Shown here: piece after piece, positions 35,234 through 44,254 of the stretch
Numbering within the stretch: the first letter of the stretch is position 1
Layout of the letters: each line of letters begins with the position of its first letter
Source: JAWOJB01 sp046484325
Lineage (GTDB): Bacteria; Actinomycetota; Acidimicrobiia; Spongiisociales; ZC4RG35
Assembly (NCBI GenBank): GCA_046484325.1
Contig: JAWOJB010000055.1
Coordinates: forward strand, 1 to 56,651
Length of the DNA stretch: 56,651 bases
Reading direction: 5' to 3'
Translations under genes and position numbers: made by a program
Notes under the pieces: generated by a model
Seen by the model: the letters and a program-made list of their open reading frames with translations, nothing else
Told to the model about the DNA's origin: nothing
Database searches by the model: none

Positions 35234-36619
35234 TCAGGCGAGGGCGTTGGGGCCGCGCTCGAGGTAGCTCCCGGCGCTCGGACGTCCGACGAACGACCCG
35301 TCCTGGATGACCGGCTCGCCCCTGAGGAGGACGGCCTCGGCTCGGCCGGTGACCGCCATCCCCTCGTAGACCGAGTAGTCGACGTTCATGTGATGGCTCG
35401 CCGCTCCCAGCACCCTGGGGACGGTCGGGTCGTAGACGACGAGGTCGGCATCCGAGCCGGGGGCGATCGTGCCCTTGCGGGGGTAGAGGCCGGTCAGTCT
35501 GGCCGGGGTGGTGCAGGCCACATCGATCCAGGTGGTGAGCGAGATCCGGCCGTCCACCACCCCTTGGTGGAGGAGGTCCATCCGGTGCTCGACCGAACCG
35601 ACCCCGTTCGGGATCCGCGTGAAGTCGCCAAGGCCGGCTTGCTTCTGCTCCCAGGTGAAGGGGCAGTGGTCGGTTGCCACCGCGTCCACCCGTCCCGTGC
35701 CGATCTCGGCCCACAGCGTCTCTTGGTGACCCTCCTGCCGCCAGCGGAGTGGGGGCGAGCACACAAAGCGGGCGGCGTCAAACCCGGGAGGGAGGTCGTC
35801 GATGCCGAGGACCAGGTACTGCGGGCAGGTCTCGGCGAACACGGGGAGACCCCGGTCGCGACCCCGGATCACCTCGTCGAGGGCGTCCGCCGAGGAGATG
35901 TGGACGACGACCAGCGGACACTCGGCGACCTCGGCGAGGGTCACTACCCGGTGGACGGCTTCGGCCTCGAGGGAGGCCGGGCGGGTGACCAGGTGGAAGA
36001 GGGGGTCGGTCTCTCCCCGTTCGAGGGCGCGGGCGCGGAGCACGTCGATGGCGATCCCGTTCTCGGCGTGCATCATGATGGTGGCGCCGAGGTCGGCTGC
36101 GGCGAACATCGCCTCGAGGATGCGCCCATCGTCCGAGTAATTGGTGCCCGGATAGGCGGTGAACAGCTTGAAGGTGGTGACGCCCTCATCGATCATCGTC
36201 GCCATCTCGGCCAGGGTGGCGGGGTTGACGTCGGTCACCATCATGTGGAAGCCGTAGTCGATGCACGCCCGGCCCGCTGCTCGCGCCTTCCACGCCTCCA
36301 GTCCCTCGGCGAGGGTCCTACCCCGGGTCTGGCCGGCGTAGTCGACGATGGTGGTGGTCCCTCCCCAGGCCGCCGCTCGAGTTCCCGTCTCGAAGTCGTC
36401 CGAGGAGACGGTGCCCGACACCGGGAGCTCCATGTGGGTGTGCATGTCGACGCCACCGGGGATCACGTATCGACCGGTGGCGTCGATCACCCGGTCCGGG
36501 TGCCAGTCGTGGGATCCGGGGAGGGCGACGGCCGCGATCGTCCCGTCGGCGACCAGGACGTCGGCAGGGTGGGCGGCGGCCGCGGTGACGACGGTGCCGC
36601 CGGAGATGAGGGTGCGCAT
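35234..36619 (-). CDS. hyuA: Hydantoinase / dihydropyrimidinase
   Basis: 461 residues of the cyclic amidohydrolase family. Metal ligands: IPGGVDMHTHMELPVSG (H-x-H), the carbamylated lysine in GVTTFKLFTAYPG, MMHAENGI, VVVHISSADALD and Asp in VDAVATDHCPFTW. Length is normal for D-hydantoinase, dihydropyrimidinase and E. coli HyuA (the yge/yqe cluster enzyme). It opens hydantoin or dihydropyrimidine rings to N-carbamoyl compounds. In this setting it likely acts on a purine-derived ring and supplies the carbamoyl compound for the transferases at 42-44 kb. Divergent from the 8-oxoguanine deaminase with a 77-base gap. Confidence 0.9.
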   Translation of the reverse strand: MRTLISGGTVVTAAAAHPADVLVADGTIAAVALPGSHDWHPDRVIDATGRYVIPGGVDMHTHMELPVSGTVSSDDFETGTRAAAWGGTTTIVDYAGQTRGRTLAEGLEAWKARAAGRACIDYGFHMMVTDVNPATLAEMATMIDEGVTTFKLFTAYPGTNYSDDGRILEAMFAAADLGATIMMHAENGIAIDVLRARALERGETDPLFHLVTRPASLEAEAVHRVVTLAEVAECPLVVVHISSADALDEVIRGRDRGLPVFAETCPQYLVLGIDDLPPGFDAARFVCSPPLRWRQEGHQETLWAEIGTGRVDAVATDHCPFTWEQKQAGLGDFTRIPNGVGSVEHRMDLLHQGVVDGRISLTTWIDVACTTPARLTGLYPRKGTIAPGSDADLVVYDPTVPRVLGAASHHMNVDYSVYEGMAVTGRAEAVLLRGEPVIQDGSFVGRPSAGSYLERGPNALA

Positions 36620-36696
36620 CGCCCCATCCTGGTCCGGGGAGGTGCGCCCGGCTAGGGAAGGACGGCCCGCCGCACGGCAGATGTACGGTGGTGACG

Positions 36697-38070
36697 ATGT
36701 CGACGCTCCTGGTGCGCCACGCCGCCGTGCTCGTAACGATGGACGCCGATCGTCGTGAGATCCCCGACGGAGGGCTGTTCGCCCGGGACGGCTGGATCGA
36801 GCGGCTCGGGCCCACGGCCGAGCTCCCGACCGAGGCCGACCAGGTACTCGACCTGGCCGGGCACGTGGTCGCCCCGGGCCTCGTCAACACCCATCATCAC
36901 CTGTACCAGTCCCTGACCCGGGCCGTGCCGGGGGCCCAGGACGCCCCACTCTTCGGCTGGCTGCGCACCCTGTACCCGATCTGGGCGAGGATGGGGCCCG
37001 AGGACGTACGGGTGTCCACCCGGCTGGGGTTGGTCGAGCTGGCCCGAAGCGGCTGCACCACGGCCTCGGACCACCTCTACCTGTTCCCGAACGGCTCGCG
37101 GCTCGACGACGAGATCGAGGCGGCGCGAGAAGTGGGCCTCCGGATCCACGCCTCCCGGGGATCGATGAGCCTGGGCGAGAGCTCGGGGGGCCTCCCGCCC
37201 GACTCGGTGGTCGAGGACGAGGATGCCATCCTCGAGGATACCCGCCGGCTGATCGAGACCCACCACGATCCGGCGCCGGGGGCCATGACCCGGGTGGTGG
37301 TGGCGCCGTGCTCCCCGTTCTCGGTGACCGCCGGCGCGATGCGGGCCTCCGCCGAACTGGCACGGTCCTACGGGGTGGCCCTCCACACCCACCTGGCCGA
37401 AACGATCGACGAACACGACTTCTGCCTCGAGCGGTTCGGCCTGGCGCCGCTCGACTACGCCGAGTCGGTGGGTTGGCTCGGCCCCGACGTCTGGTTCGCC
37501 CACGGCGTCTGGATCGACCGGTCCGGGGTGGATCGCATGGCACGGACGGGGACCGGGGTGGCCCACTGCCCATCCTCGAACATGCGCCTCGCCTCCGGCA
37601 TCGCCCCGGTTGCCGGATATCTGGCGGCCGGGGTGCGGGTGGGGCTGGGCGTGGATGGCTCCGCCTCCAACGACGGGGGCCACCTGCTGGGGGAGGCGCG
37701 CCAGGCCATGTTGCTGGCCCGGCTGGCCGCCGCCCCGAGCCAGGATCGTGACCAGGGCGAGCTCATGCCCGCCCGACACGCGCTCGAGATGGCCACGCTT
37801 GGTGGGGCCGCGGTCCTCGGGAGGGAGGATGTCGGGTGCCTCGAGCCGGGCAGGGCCGCCGACTTCTTCGCCGTCCGCCTCGATCGGGTCGAGTACGCCG
37901 GTGCCTCCCACGACCCGGTGGCGGCCCTGTTGCTGTGCGCTCCGGTCCATGTCGACGAGACCTGGGTCCACGGCCGTGCCGTGGTGCATCGAGGCGAGGT
38001 GGTCGTCCTGGACGTCGAGCAGCTGGTCGGGGAGCACGATCGCGCCGCCCGTCGGCTGCTGGCGGGCTGA
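36697..38070 (+). CDS. 8-oxoguanine deaminase (aminohydrolase)
   Basis: 457 residues. It resembles the Pseudomonas 8-oxoguanine deaminase type along its whole length: APGLVNTHHHLYQSLTRAVP (metal H-x-H), LFGWLRTLYPIWARM, TTASDHLYLFPNG, HASRGSMSLGESSGGLPPDS, VAPCSPFSVTAGAMRASAEL, LHTHLAETIDEHDFCLERFG, FAHGVWID, HCPSSNMRLASGIAPV and GVDGSASNDGG (metal Asp). The reaction is 8-oxoguanine to urate plus ammonia, which puts urate into the island. Relatives dechlorinate or deaminate triazines, but the SRGSMSLGESxGGLPPD block favours the oxoguanine group. Stops three bases before the convergent hydroxylase gene. Confidence 0.85.
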   Translation: MSTLLVRHAAVLVTMDADRREIPDGGLFARDGWIERLGPTAELPTEADQVLDLAGHVVAPGLVNTHHHLYQSLTRAVPGAQDAPLFGWLRTLYPIWARMGPEDVRVSTRLGLVELARSGCTTASDHLYLFPNGSRLDDEIEAAREVGLRIHASRGSMSLGESSGGLPPDSVVEDEDAILEDTRRLIETHHDPAPGAMTRVVVAPCSPFSVTAGAMRASAELARSYGVALHTHLAETIDEHDFCLERFGLAPLDYAESVGWLGPDVWFAHGVWIDRSGVDRMARTGTGVAHCPSSNMRLASGIAPVAGYLAAGVRVGLGVDGSASNDGGHLLGEARQAMLLARLAAAPSQDRDQGELMPARHALEMATLGGAAVLGREDVGCLEPGRAADFFAVRLDRVEYAGASHDPVAALLLCAPVHVDETWVHGRAVVHRGEVVVLDVEQLVGEHDRAARRLLAG

Positions 38071-38073
38071 CCC

Positions 38074-40296
38074 TCACCCTCCGATGATGTCGTCGGGTCG
38101 GACCGGCACCCGGGTGAGCGCCCGGCCGGTGGCCTGGCGGATGGCCGCCACCACCGCCGGGGTCGAGGAGATGCTGGGGAGCTCGGCGAAGCCCTTGGCG
38201 CCGTACGGACCCCACGGGCTGGGCTCCTCCACCAACACCGCCTCCACCTCGGGGGCATCGAGGGCGGTCGGCAACAGGTAGTCGGTGAAGCTCGGGTTGC
38301 GCACCACTCCGCCCTCGACCACGAGCTCCTCCATCACGGCCAGGCCCATGCCCTGGGCGATCCCTCCCTCGATCTGGCCGAGCACCGACTGCGGATTCAG
38401 CGCCCGGCCCACGTCCTGGGCCGTGTCGATCCGCACGACCCTGACGAGTCCCAGCTCGGGGTCGACGTCGACCACCGCCCGGTGGGCCGCCACGCAGAAG
38501 TCGACGTGCGGGTGTCCCTGGCCGTCGTCGTCGGTGACCTCGGTGGGTGGATGGCGGAACCTCACCCACTCCGAGATCGGCCCGTGCTCCACCAGGCCGG
38601 CCCAGGGGACGACGAGATCGTCTCCGCGCCACACACCCCGGTCGTCGAGACGGTCGCCTGCGTGGGCGGCGAGGAGCCGGGTCCGGAGGGCTTCGGCCGC
38701 GGTGAGCACCGCACCGCCCGACATCTGGGTCTGACGCGAAGCGGAGGTCGAGCCCGCCGAGCCGATCCGCGAGGTGTGGTCGAAGGCCACGACGACCCGC
38801 TCTACTCCGAGTGCGGTCCGGGCGATCTGGGCGAGGATTGTGACCATGCCCTGCCCCACCTCGATGGCCGCGGTGTGGACGACGGCGCCGTCGGCGGTCA
38901 GCTCGACCTCGGCTTCGGCGTAGTCGTCGAAGGCCTCGCCGAACTGCAGGTTCTTGAACCCCACCGCGTACCCGACGCCCCGGACGACAGCTTCCGGCGG
39001 GGTGGTGCGGCCCAGCCCACCGGGCAGCCGGCGGGGGTCGTCGACCCTCCCGCCCTCGGGCATCGGGATCGCCATCACCGAGCGGATCACCTCGGCCGTG
39101 GGCAGCGGATACTCGATCACCTGGCCGGTGGTGGGCATCGGATCACCAGGGCCGAGGGCGTTTTGGAGCCGCAGCTCCATGGGGTCCATGTCCAACTCTC
39201 CGGCGAGACGGTCCATCTGGGCCTCGGAGGCGAAGCAGGCCTGGTTGGCGCCGAAGCCCCGCATCGCCCCCGCCGGCGGATGGTTGGTGCGGAGCGCGTA
39301 GCCGTCGACGACGGTGTTGGGACAGCGGTAGGGGCCGACCGCAAAGTAGGCGGCGTTGGCGATCACTGCCTCCGAGGTCATGTGGTAGGCGCCGCCGTCG
39401 AGGAGGATCCTGGCCTCCACCCGCACCAGGTTCCCGTCCCGATCGGCTTCGTGCCGGTACCACATTTGCGCTCCGTGCCGCTTGACATGGGCCGCGAAGC
39501 TCTCGGTCCGATTCACCTCCATCTTGATCGGCCGTCCGGTCCGAAGGGCGAGGATGGCCAGGTGGGTCTGGAGGCTCAGATCCTCCCGGGCGCCGAAGGC
39601 CCCACCCAAGCCGACCCCGTGGACACGCACCTCCTCGGGGGCCAGGCCGAGGCAGGAGACGAGCTGGCGATGGTCGACGTGGGTCCACTGGGTGGGGCCC
39701 CAAACGTCGACGCCGCCCTCACCGTCGGGCACCGCCAGGCCCGCCTCGGTCCCGAGCGGAGCCTGGTCCTGGGTGCCCATCCGGTACGCCCCCTCGACCG
39801 CCACCTCGCCACGGACGTCGGGATCGCCCCGGCGAACCCGGACATGGCGGAAGATCTCTCCGGCGGCCAGCGCCGCCTCGAGATCGAGGACCGGCTGGAG
39901 CGGCTCCAGGTCCACGACGATGGCCTCGGCCGCCATCCGGGCGGTCTCCGGATCGTCGGCGGCGACCACCGCCACCGCCTCCCCCCAGTGCCGGATCTCG
40001 CCTTCGGCCAGCACCGGTTGGTCGGTGAGGATCTGGCCCTGGTACCGGTGACCGGGGACGTCGTCGATGGTGATCACCGCCCGGACCCCCGGGAGCTCCC
40101 AGGCCGGCGAGGTGTCGATCCCGAGGATGCGGGCCCGGGGGACGAAGGCCCGGCGGGTGACGGCCCACAGCATCTCGGGGTGGCGGAGGTCGTTGACGAA
40201 CTCGAAGGACCCACTGGCCTTGGCGAGGCCGTCCGGACGCAGCACCGAGGCGCCGACCCCGCCCCGGACGGCCCGACGGGTCATTCCCGTGGTCAC
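38074..40296 (-). CDS. Molybdenum hydroxylase large subunit (xanthine dehydrogenase family), copy 1
   Basis: 740 residues. Molybdopterin-binding blocks: LGLGGAFGAREDLSLQTHLA, the AMRGFGANQACFASEAQM loop, VEVGQGMVTILAQIA, SASRQTQMSGGAVL and the catalytic glutamate in GPYGAKGFAELPS. It hydroxylates a purine or other N-heterocycle using water and passes electrons to the 2Fe-2S and FAD subunits encoded upstream. The GTG at 40296 overlaps the 2Fe-2S stop. It is convergent with the 8-oxoguanine deaminase. Divergent enough from copy 2 that the two probably have different substrates. Confidence 0.88.
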   Translation of the reverse strand: MTTGMTRRAVRGGVGASVLRPDGLAKASGSFEFVNDLRHPEMLWAVTRRAFVPRARILGIDTSPAWELPGVRAVITIDDVPGHRYQGQILTDQPVLAEGEIRHWGEAVAVVAADDPETARMAAEAIVVDLEPLQPVLDLEAALAAGEIFRHVRVRRGDPDVRGEVAVEGAYRMGTQDQAPLGTEAGLAVPDGEGGVDVWGPTQWTHVDHRQLVSCLGLAPEEVRVHGVGLGGAFGAREDLSLQTHLAILALRTGRPIKMEVNRTESFAAHVKRHGAQMWYRHEADRDGNLVRVEARILLDGGAYHMTSEAVIANAAYFAVGPYRCPNTVVDGYALRTNHPPAGAMRGFGANQACFASEAQMDRLAGELDMDPMELRLQNALGPGDPMPTTGQVIEYPLPTAEVIRSVMAIPMPEGGRVDDPRRLPGGLGRTTPPEAVVRGVGYAVGFKNLQFGEAFDDYAEAEVELTADGAVVHTAAIEVGQGMVTILAQIARTALGVERVVVAFDHTSRIGSAGSTSASRQTQMSGGAVLTAAEALRTRLLAAHAGDRLDDRGVWRGDDLVVPWAGLVEHGPISEWVRFRHPPTEVTDDDGQGHPHVDFCVAAHRAVVDVDPELGLVRVVRIDTAQDVGRALNPQSVLGQIEGGIAQGMGLAVMEELVVEGGVVRNPSFTDYLLPTALDAPEVEAVLVEEPSPWGPYGAKGFAELPSISSTPAVVAAIRQATGRALTRVPVRPDDIIGG

Positions 40297-40754
40297 GGCG
40301 CCTGCTCCCCCAGCGCCCGAACCGCCCGCAGGATGGCGCCGTAGCCGGTGCACCGGCACAGGTTGCCCGACAGCGCCTCGCGGACGTCCTCGTCGGAGGG
40401 ATCGGAGCTCGTCTCGAGCAGATGGGCGAGGGCCACCACGATCCCGGGAGTGCAGAAGCCACACTGGACGCCGCCGTGCTCGACCAGGGCGGCGGCGACC
40501 GGATGCGGGTCGAGCTCGGACCCGAGGCCCTCCACGCTCGTGACCCGAGCCCCCTCGATATCGGCGATCATGACCAGGCAGGCGCAGACCAGGTCGCCGT
40601 CGACGATCACCGAGCACGCGCCGCACTCGCCCTGCTCGCACGCCGGTTTCGAGCCGGGCAGCCCCATCTGCTCTCGCAACACCCAGAGCAGGCTCTCCCA
40701 GCCCTCGACGTCGGCGGACCGCGGCTCTCCGTTGAGATCGAAGCCGACGATCAC
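40293..40754 (-). CDS. Molybdenum hydroxylase 2Fe-2S subunit, copy 1
   Basis: 153 residues. The plant-ferredoxin-type cluster is in GSKPACEQGECGACSVIVDG with the fourth Cys in DLVCACLVM. The second cluster is in GVQCGFCTPGIVVALAHLL and GNLCRCTGYGAILRAV. It carries electrons from the molybdenum centre to FAD. GTG 40754 and the stop at 40293 overlap the neighbouring subunit genes by four bases each, making FAD, 2Fe-2S and Mo subunits one coupled operon. Confidence 0.92.
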   Translation of the reverse strand: MIVGFDLNGEPRSADVEGWESLLWVLREQMGLPGSKPACEQGECGACSVIVDGDLVCACLVMIADIEGARVTSVEGLGSELDPHPVAAALVEHGGVQCGFCTPGIVVALAHLLETSSDPSDEDVREALSGNLCRCTGYGAILRAVRALGEQAP

Positions 40755-41548
40755 AGCACTCGCTCCAGGCAGCGGCGGGCGATCACCCCGGCGGCGTGAC
40801 GCCGGTACTCGGCCGTCGCCCGGTGGTCGGTGATCGGTCGCACCTCCTCCTCGACGAGCCGCGAGAACTCGGCCAGATCTGCCGACGACGGCTGGGCGAT
40901 CGGAGAGATCATCTGCTCGGCGCGCTGCGCCCGCAGGACCGTGGGCCCGACCGATCCGAGGGCGACCCGGGTGGTCCCGTCGTCGGAGCGCATGACGCAG
41001 CACGACGCGATGCTGATGACCATCGCCTGGCGTACGCCCACCTTGGCGAAGGCCTGGCGCTCGGGCGGGTCGGCCGGCACCTCCACGCCCAGGATCAGCT
41101 CGCCGGGCCGGATCCCCGTCTGCTTTGGGCCGAGCAGGAACTTGTCCCACCGCAGGCGGCGGATCCCCTCGAGCGAGGCGAGGACCACGTCGGCGTCGAG
41201 GGCGGCCAGCCACGGCAGCGAGTCGCCGGCCGGGCTGGCGGTGCCGAGGTTGCCACCGATCGTGCCCCACGCCCGGATCTGGGGGGAGCCGACCGCCCGG
41301 GCCAGCTCGGCGAGGGCTCCATGCGCCTCCATCTCGAGCCGGGCATAGGTGACGCCGGCTCCGACGAAACCCGGCTCCCATCGCCGCAGTTCGTCGACCC
41401 GCCGGACCGAGACCACGGCCTCGGGGCGGATGTGCGCCTGATTGACCTGCACCATGAGGTCGGTGCCGCCGGACAAGATGGCTGCGCCGGCGTGATCGGA
41501 AAGGGCCTCGAGGGCCGCCTCGATACTTCCCGGTCGAACCATGTCCAT
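40751..41548 (-). CDS. Molybdenum hydroxylase FAD subunit, copy 1
   Basis: 265 residues of the CoxM/XdhB family. FAD-binding blocks are AAILSGGTDLMVQVNQAH and the pyrophosphate loop WGTIGGNLGTASPAGDSLPW, followed by RRLRWDKFLLGPKQTGIRPGE. It transfers electrons to NAD+ or another acceptor. First gene of the minus-strand operon. ATG 41548 and an internal ATG at 41542 are both possible. The 113 bases between it and the OsmC gene show no strong structure. Confidence 0.9.
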   Translation of the reverse strand: MDMVRPGSIEAALEALSDHAGAAILSGGTDLMVQVNQAHIRPEAVVSVRRVDELRRWEPGFVGAGVTYARLEMEAHGALAELARAVGSPQIRAWGTIGGNLGTASPAGDSLPWLAALDADVVLASLEGIRRLRWDKFLLGPKQTGIRPGELILGVEVPADPPERQAFAKVGVRQAMVISIASCCVMRSDDGTTRVALGSVGPTVLRAQRAEQMISPIAQPSSADLAEFSRLVEEEVRPITDHRATAEYRRHAAGVIARRCLERVL

Positions 41549-41661
41549 CGACCGGGGAGGCTAGCCGGAGGGCCACCGGCGGGCGCCGGACGAACGAGCG
41601 CCTTCGAATCGGCCCGCATGCTCGGCGACGGGTGCGGGGTTGATCGAGAGAGTCGACGCTC

Positions 41662-42069
41662 CTACGCGCCCGAGGCGTCGATCAACTCGAACTCGATGCT
41701 CTCGACGGTTTCGATCGTCTCGTGGACGGGGCAGTGCTCGGCGACCCGAAGCAGGGCCGCCCGGCGATCGCCCACCGTGCAATCGGGCAGGTTGATCCGA
41801 ACCTTCAGGTTCTCGAGTCGCACGGGGTTGTCCGCCTTCTCGAACGTGACGTCGACCGAAAGACCGGTCGTGTCGATGTCACGTCGGTCGCAGTACTGGG
41901 CGACGAACGCCCCGACGCAAGCTCCGAGCGAGGCGACGAAGAGGTCCGGCGGGGTCGGGGCACGGTCGCTTCCGCCCATGGAGGCGGGCACGTCGGCGGT
42001 GATCACGTGGCTCCCGATCTTCGTCTCGAAGAGCATCGACCCTGCGTAGTTGGTGGTGACGGTGGGCAT
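41662..42069 (-). CDS. OsmC/Ohr family protein
   Basis: 135 residues. OsmC-fold markers: PTPPDLFVASLGACVGAFVA with one cysteine, followed by QYCDRR, and the second conserved cysteine in RVAEHCPVHETIET. The family includes peroxide reductases (Ohr, OsmC) and uncharacterised relatives. ATG 42069 is chosen since similarity starts at PTVTTNYAG. It is divergent from the carbamoyltransferase operon with a 216-base gap. A protective role against peroxides made by the oxidoreductases is only a guess. Confidence 0.82.
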   Translation of the reverse strand: MPTVTTNYAGSMLFETKIGSHVITADVPASMGGSDRAPTPPDLFVASLGACVGAFVAQYCDRRDIDTTGLSVDVTFEKADNPVRLENLKVRINLPDCTVGDRRAALLRVAEHCPVHETIETVESIEFELIDASGA

Positions 42070-42132
42070 GTCGTCCTCCTGGCTGTCATGACGCCTGGTC
42101 GACGCCACACCTCTCCATACCGCGATCTCGGC

Positions 42133-42190
42133 GCCGGAGGCCAGAGACCTCCGGCCCGGTCCGCCGGCGCAGAGGTCCTGCCGCCGGAGG
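42133..42190. promoter_or_regulatory. Inverted and repeated GCCGGAGG boxes in the divergent promoter region
   Basis: GCCGGAGG (42133-42140), a seven-base centre and CCTCCGGC (42148-42155) form a perfect palindrome; a third GCCGGAGG follows at 42183-42190. They lie 96-153 bases before the carbamoyltransferase start and between the divergent OsmC gene. A regulator binding site is plausible; in such GC-rich DNA chance is not excluded. Confidence 0.4.
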
Positions 42191-42285
42191 CTGGTGACGT
42201 TCTTCCCTAGCCACGATGGACAACACCGCCCAGGCTGGGCGGGACCGGTGCCCCCCACCGGTTTCTACGACGATGAAGGAGCACC

Positions 42286-43239
42286 ATGCGGAGCTTCGCA
42301 GGGCGCGACATCCTGTCCCTCAACGGGTTCGAGCGCGCCGAGTTCGAGCACGTGTTCGAGGTGGCCGACGAGCTCGAGCCGATCGCCCGGGAGCGGCGGA
42401 ACGTGGACCTCCTCGACGAGAAGATCCTGGTCACGGCGTTCTACCAGCCATCCACCCGGACACGGCTCGCCCACGAGTCGGCCATGCACCGGCTTGGTGG
42501 GCGAGTGGTCGGGTTCGCCGACCCAAAGATGACGAGGGCCGGGGACTTCTACCAGGAGTCGATCAAGGACACCGTGCACATGCTCGAGTACTACGGGGAT
42601 GCCATCGTGATGCGGCACTTCCGGCAGGGAGCGCCGCACGAGGCCGCCCGCTGGTCGAGCGTGCCGGTGATCAACGCCGGTGACGGCTGGGGGGAGCATC
42701 CCACCCAGGTGCTGACCGACCTCTACACGGTGAGCCGCGAGCTCGGCACCGTCGACGGCCTCACCTTCCTGGCCGTGGGGGACTGGCGAATGCGGACGAT
42801 GCACTCGCTCGGGTACGCCCTGACCCAGTTCGACGCCGAGGTCGTCTACGTCTGCCCCGACGACATGGCTCCCACCGAAGAGTTCCTCGCCGAGCTGTCC
42901 GCCCAGAATCTGCGGATCCGCCGGGCCGAGCACGTGGCGGAGGCGGTCGGGCTCGCCGACGTGATCTACATGGAACCGGTGGTGCAGGCCGACTACACCG
43001 CCAGCCGTCAGGAGCGGGACGAGGGCGCGGGCGTCACCCCCGAGGCGTATCGGGTGACGCGAGAGCTGCTGGCCGAACGCGGCCGGCCAGGCTCGATCGT
43101 GCTCCACTCGCTGCCTCGCATGGACGAGCTGCCGCCCGAGGTCGACGCCACCCGTCACGCCAGGTACTGGCAGGAGGCCTACTACGGGGTCGTCATGCGG
43201 ATGGCACTCCTCGCCCTCGTCCTCGGCGCGATGGAGTGA
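42286..43239 (+). CDS. Aspartate-carbamoyltransferase-like enzyme
   Basis: 317 residues of the ATCase/OTCase family. The carbamoyl-phosphate motif is FYQPSTRTRLAHESAM (residues 53-68). NAGDGWGEHPTQVLTDLYT and the end HSLPRMDELPPEVDATRHA with YYGVVMRMALL are of the aspartate-carbamoyltransferase type (usual motif HPLPR; here HSLPR). The pyrB neighbours (pyrR, pyrC) are absent; instead it starts the carbamoyltransferase-kinase-PLP operon, so a catabolic carbamoyl acceptor is more likely than pyrimidine synthesis. GAAGGAG precedes ATG 42286. Eight bases separate it from the next gene. Confidence 0.85.
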   Translation: MRSFAGRDILSLNGFERAEFEHVFEVADELEPIARERRNVDLLDEKILVTAFYQPSTRTRLAHESAMHRLGGRVVGFADPKMTRAGDFYQESIKDTVHMLEYYGDAIVMRHFRQGAPHEAARWSSVPVINAGDGWGEHPTQVLTDLYTVSRELGTVDGLTFLAVGDWRMRTMHSLGYALTQFDAEVVYVCPDDMAPTEEFLAELSAQNLRIRRAEHVAEAVGLADVIYMEPVVQADYTASRQERDEGAGVTPEAYRVTRELLAERGRPGSIVLHSLPRMDELPPEVDATRHARYWQEAYYGVVMRMALLALVLGAME

Positions 43240-43247
43240 GGCCGGCG

Positions 43248-44222
43248 ATGCAGACGGGACTCCGCGGCCGCGACATGATCACCACCCAGGAGTGGACCAA
43301 GGACGAGCTCGACACGGTGCTGGACGTGGCGTTCGATCTCAAGCGCCGGCGGGCGTTGGGCGAGCCCCATGCGCTCCTGCGGGACAAGGTCCTCGCCATG
43401 CTCTTCTTCTTCTCCTCGACCCGGACCCGGGCGAGCTTCGAGGCGGGGATGGCGCAGCTGGGTGGTCATGCGCAGTTCATCGAGTCGAAGACCACCCAGA
43501 TCGCCCACGGTGATACCGCCAAGGAGATCGGGGAGATCCTCGGGCGCTACAACGACGGCATCGCCATCCGCCAGGTGGACTGGGGGATCGGTAACCGATA
43601 CATCCGGGACGTGGCCGACGCCTCCCGGGTCCCGGTGCTCAACATGCAGTGCGACCTCTACCACCCGTTCCAGGCGCTGGCGGACCTGGCGACGATCATC
43701 GAGCGAAAGGGCGACCCGCGCCGGGTGACCCTCGACGTGAGCTATGCCCACGCCGAGAGCTACCAGAAACCACTGTCGGTGCCCCAGAGCCTCGTCCTCC
43801 TCGCCACCCGCTACGGGATGCGGGTTCGCCTGACCCGGCCACCGGAGTTCGCCCTCGTCCCCGAGGTGGTCGACCAGGCGTCCGAGAATGCCCGGCGGGC
43901 GGGGGGATCGTTCGAGATCGCCGAAGACTTCGAGCAGGGCGTGGCAGGAGCGGACGTCGTCTACGCCAAGGCTTGGGGGGCGATGCTGACCACGAGTGGC
44001 GAAGCAGAGTCCGCCGCGGTCGGCGCCCGGTACTCCGACTGGATCGTCGACGACCGGCGGATGGCGATGGCGGCGGACGACGCCATCTACCTGCACCCCC
44101 TCCCGGCCGACCGCAACCTCGAGGTCGCCGATAGCGTGATCGACGGCCCGCAGAGCGCCGTCTACGACCAGGCCGAGAACCGGCTCCACGTCCAGAAGGC
44201 GGTGATGGCGCTGACGATGTGA
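43248..44222 (+). CDS. ygeW: YgeW-like carbamoyltransferase (ornithine-carbamoyltransferase superfamily)
   Basis: 324 residues. Carbamoyl-phosphate motif FFFSSTRTRASFEAGM (STRTR at 57-61). It then follows E. coli YgeW closely: SKTTQIAHGDTAKEIGEIL, LNMQCDLYHPFQALADL, SYAHAESYQKPLSVPQSLVL, PEVVDQASENARRAGGSFEI and DADVVY-like GADVVYAKAWG. The C-terminal motif is HPLPADRN where OTCases have HCLPxHR. E. coli YgeW is longer (~396 residues). YgeW-type enzymes belong to the urate/purine cluster and are thought to remove a carbamoyl group to form carbamoyl phosphate. Natural substrate unproven; pairing with carbamate kinase supports the catabolic direction. Confidence 0.83.
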   Translation: MQTGLRGRDMITTQEWTKDELDTVLDVAFDLKRRRALGEPHALLRDKVLAMLFFFSSTRTRASFEAGMAQLGGHAQFIESKTTQIAHGDTAKEIGEILGRYNDGIAIRQVDWGIGNRYIRDVADASRVPVLNMQCDLYHPFQALADLATIIERKGDPRRVTLDVSYAHAESYQKPLSVPQSLVLLATRYGMRVRLTRPPEFALVPEVVDQASENARRAGGSFEIAEDFEQGVAGADVVYAKAWGAMLTTSGEAESAAVGARYSDWIVDDRRMAMAADDAIYLHPLPADRNLEVADSVIDGPQSAVYDQAENRLHVQKAVMALTM

Positions 44223-44254
44223 AGGCCCGAGGAACGCATCGAACGGGAGATCGG

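Noticed and set aside
42286..43239. Calling the first carbamoyltransferase PyrB of pyrimidine synthesis
   Set aside because: No other pyrimidine-synthesis gene is adjacent, the HPLPR motif is altered to HSLPR, and it heads a carbamate-kinase operon.
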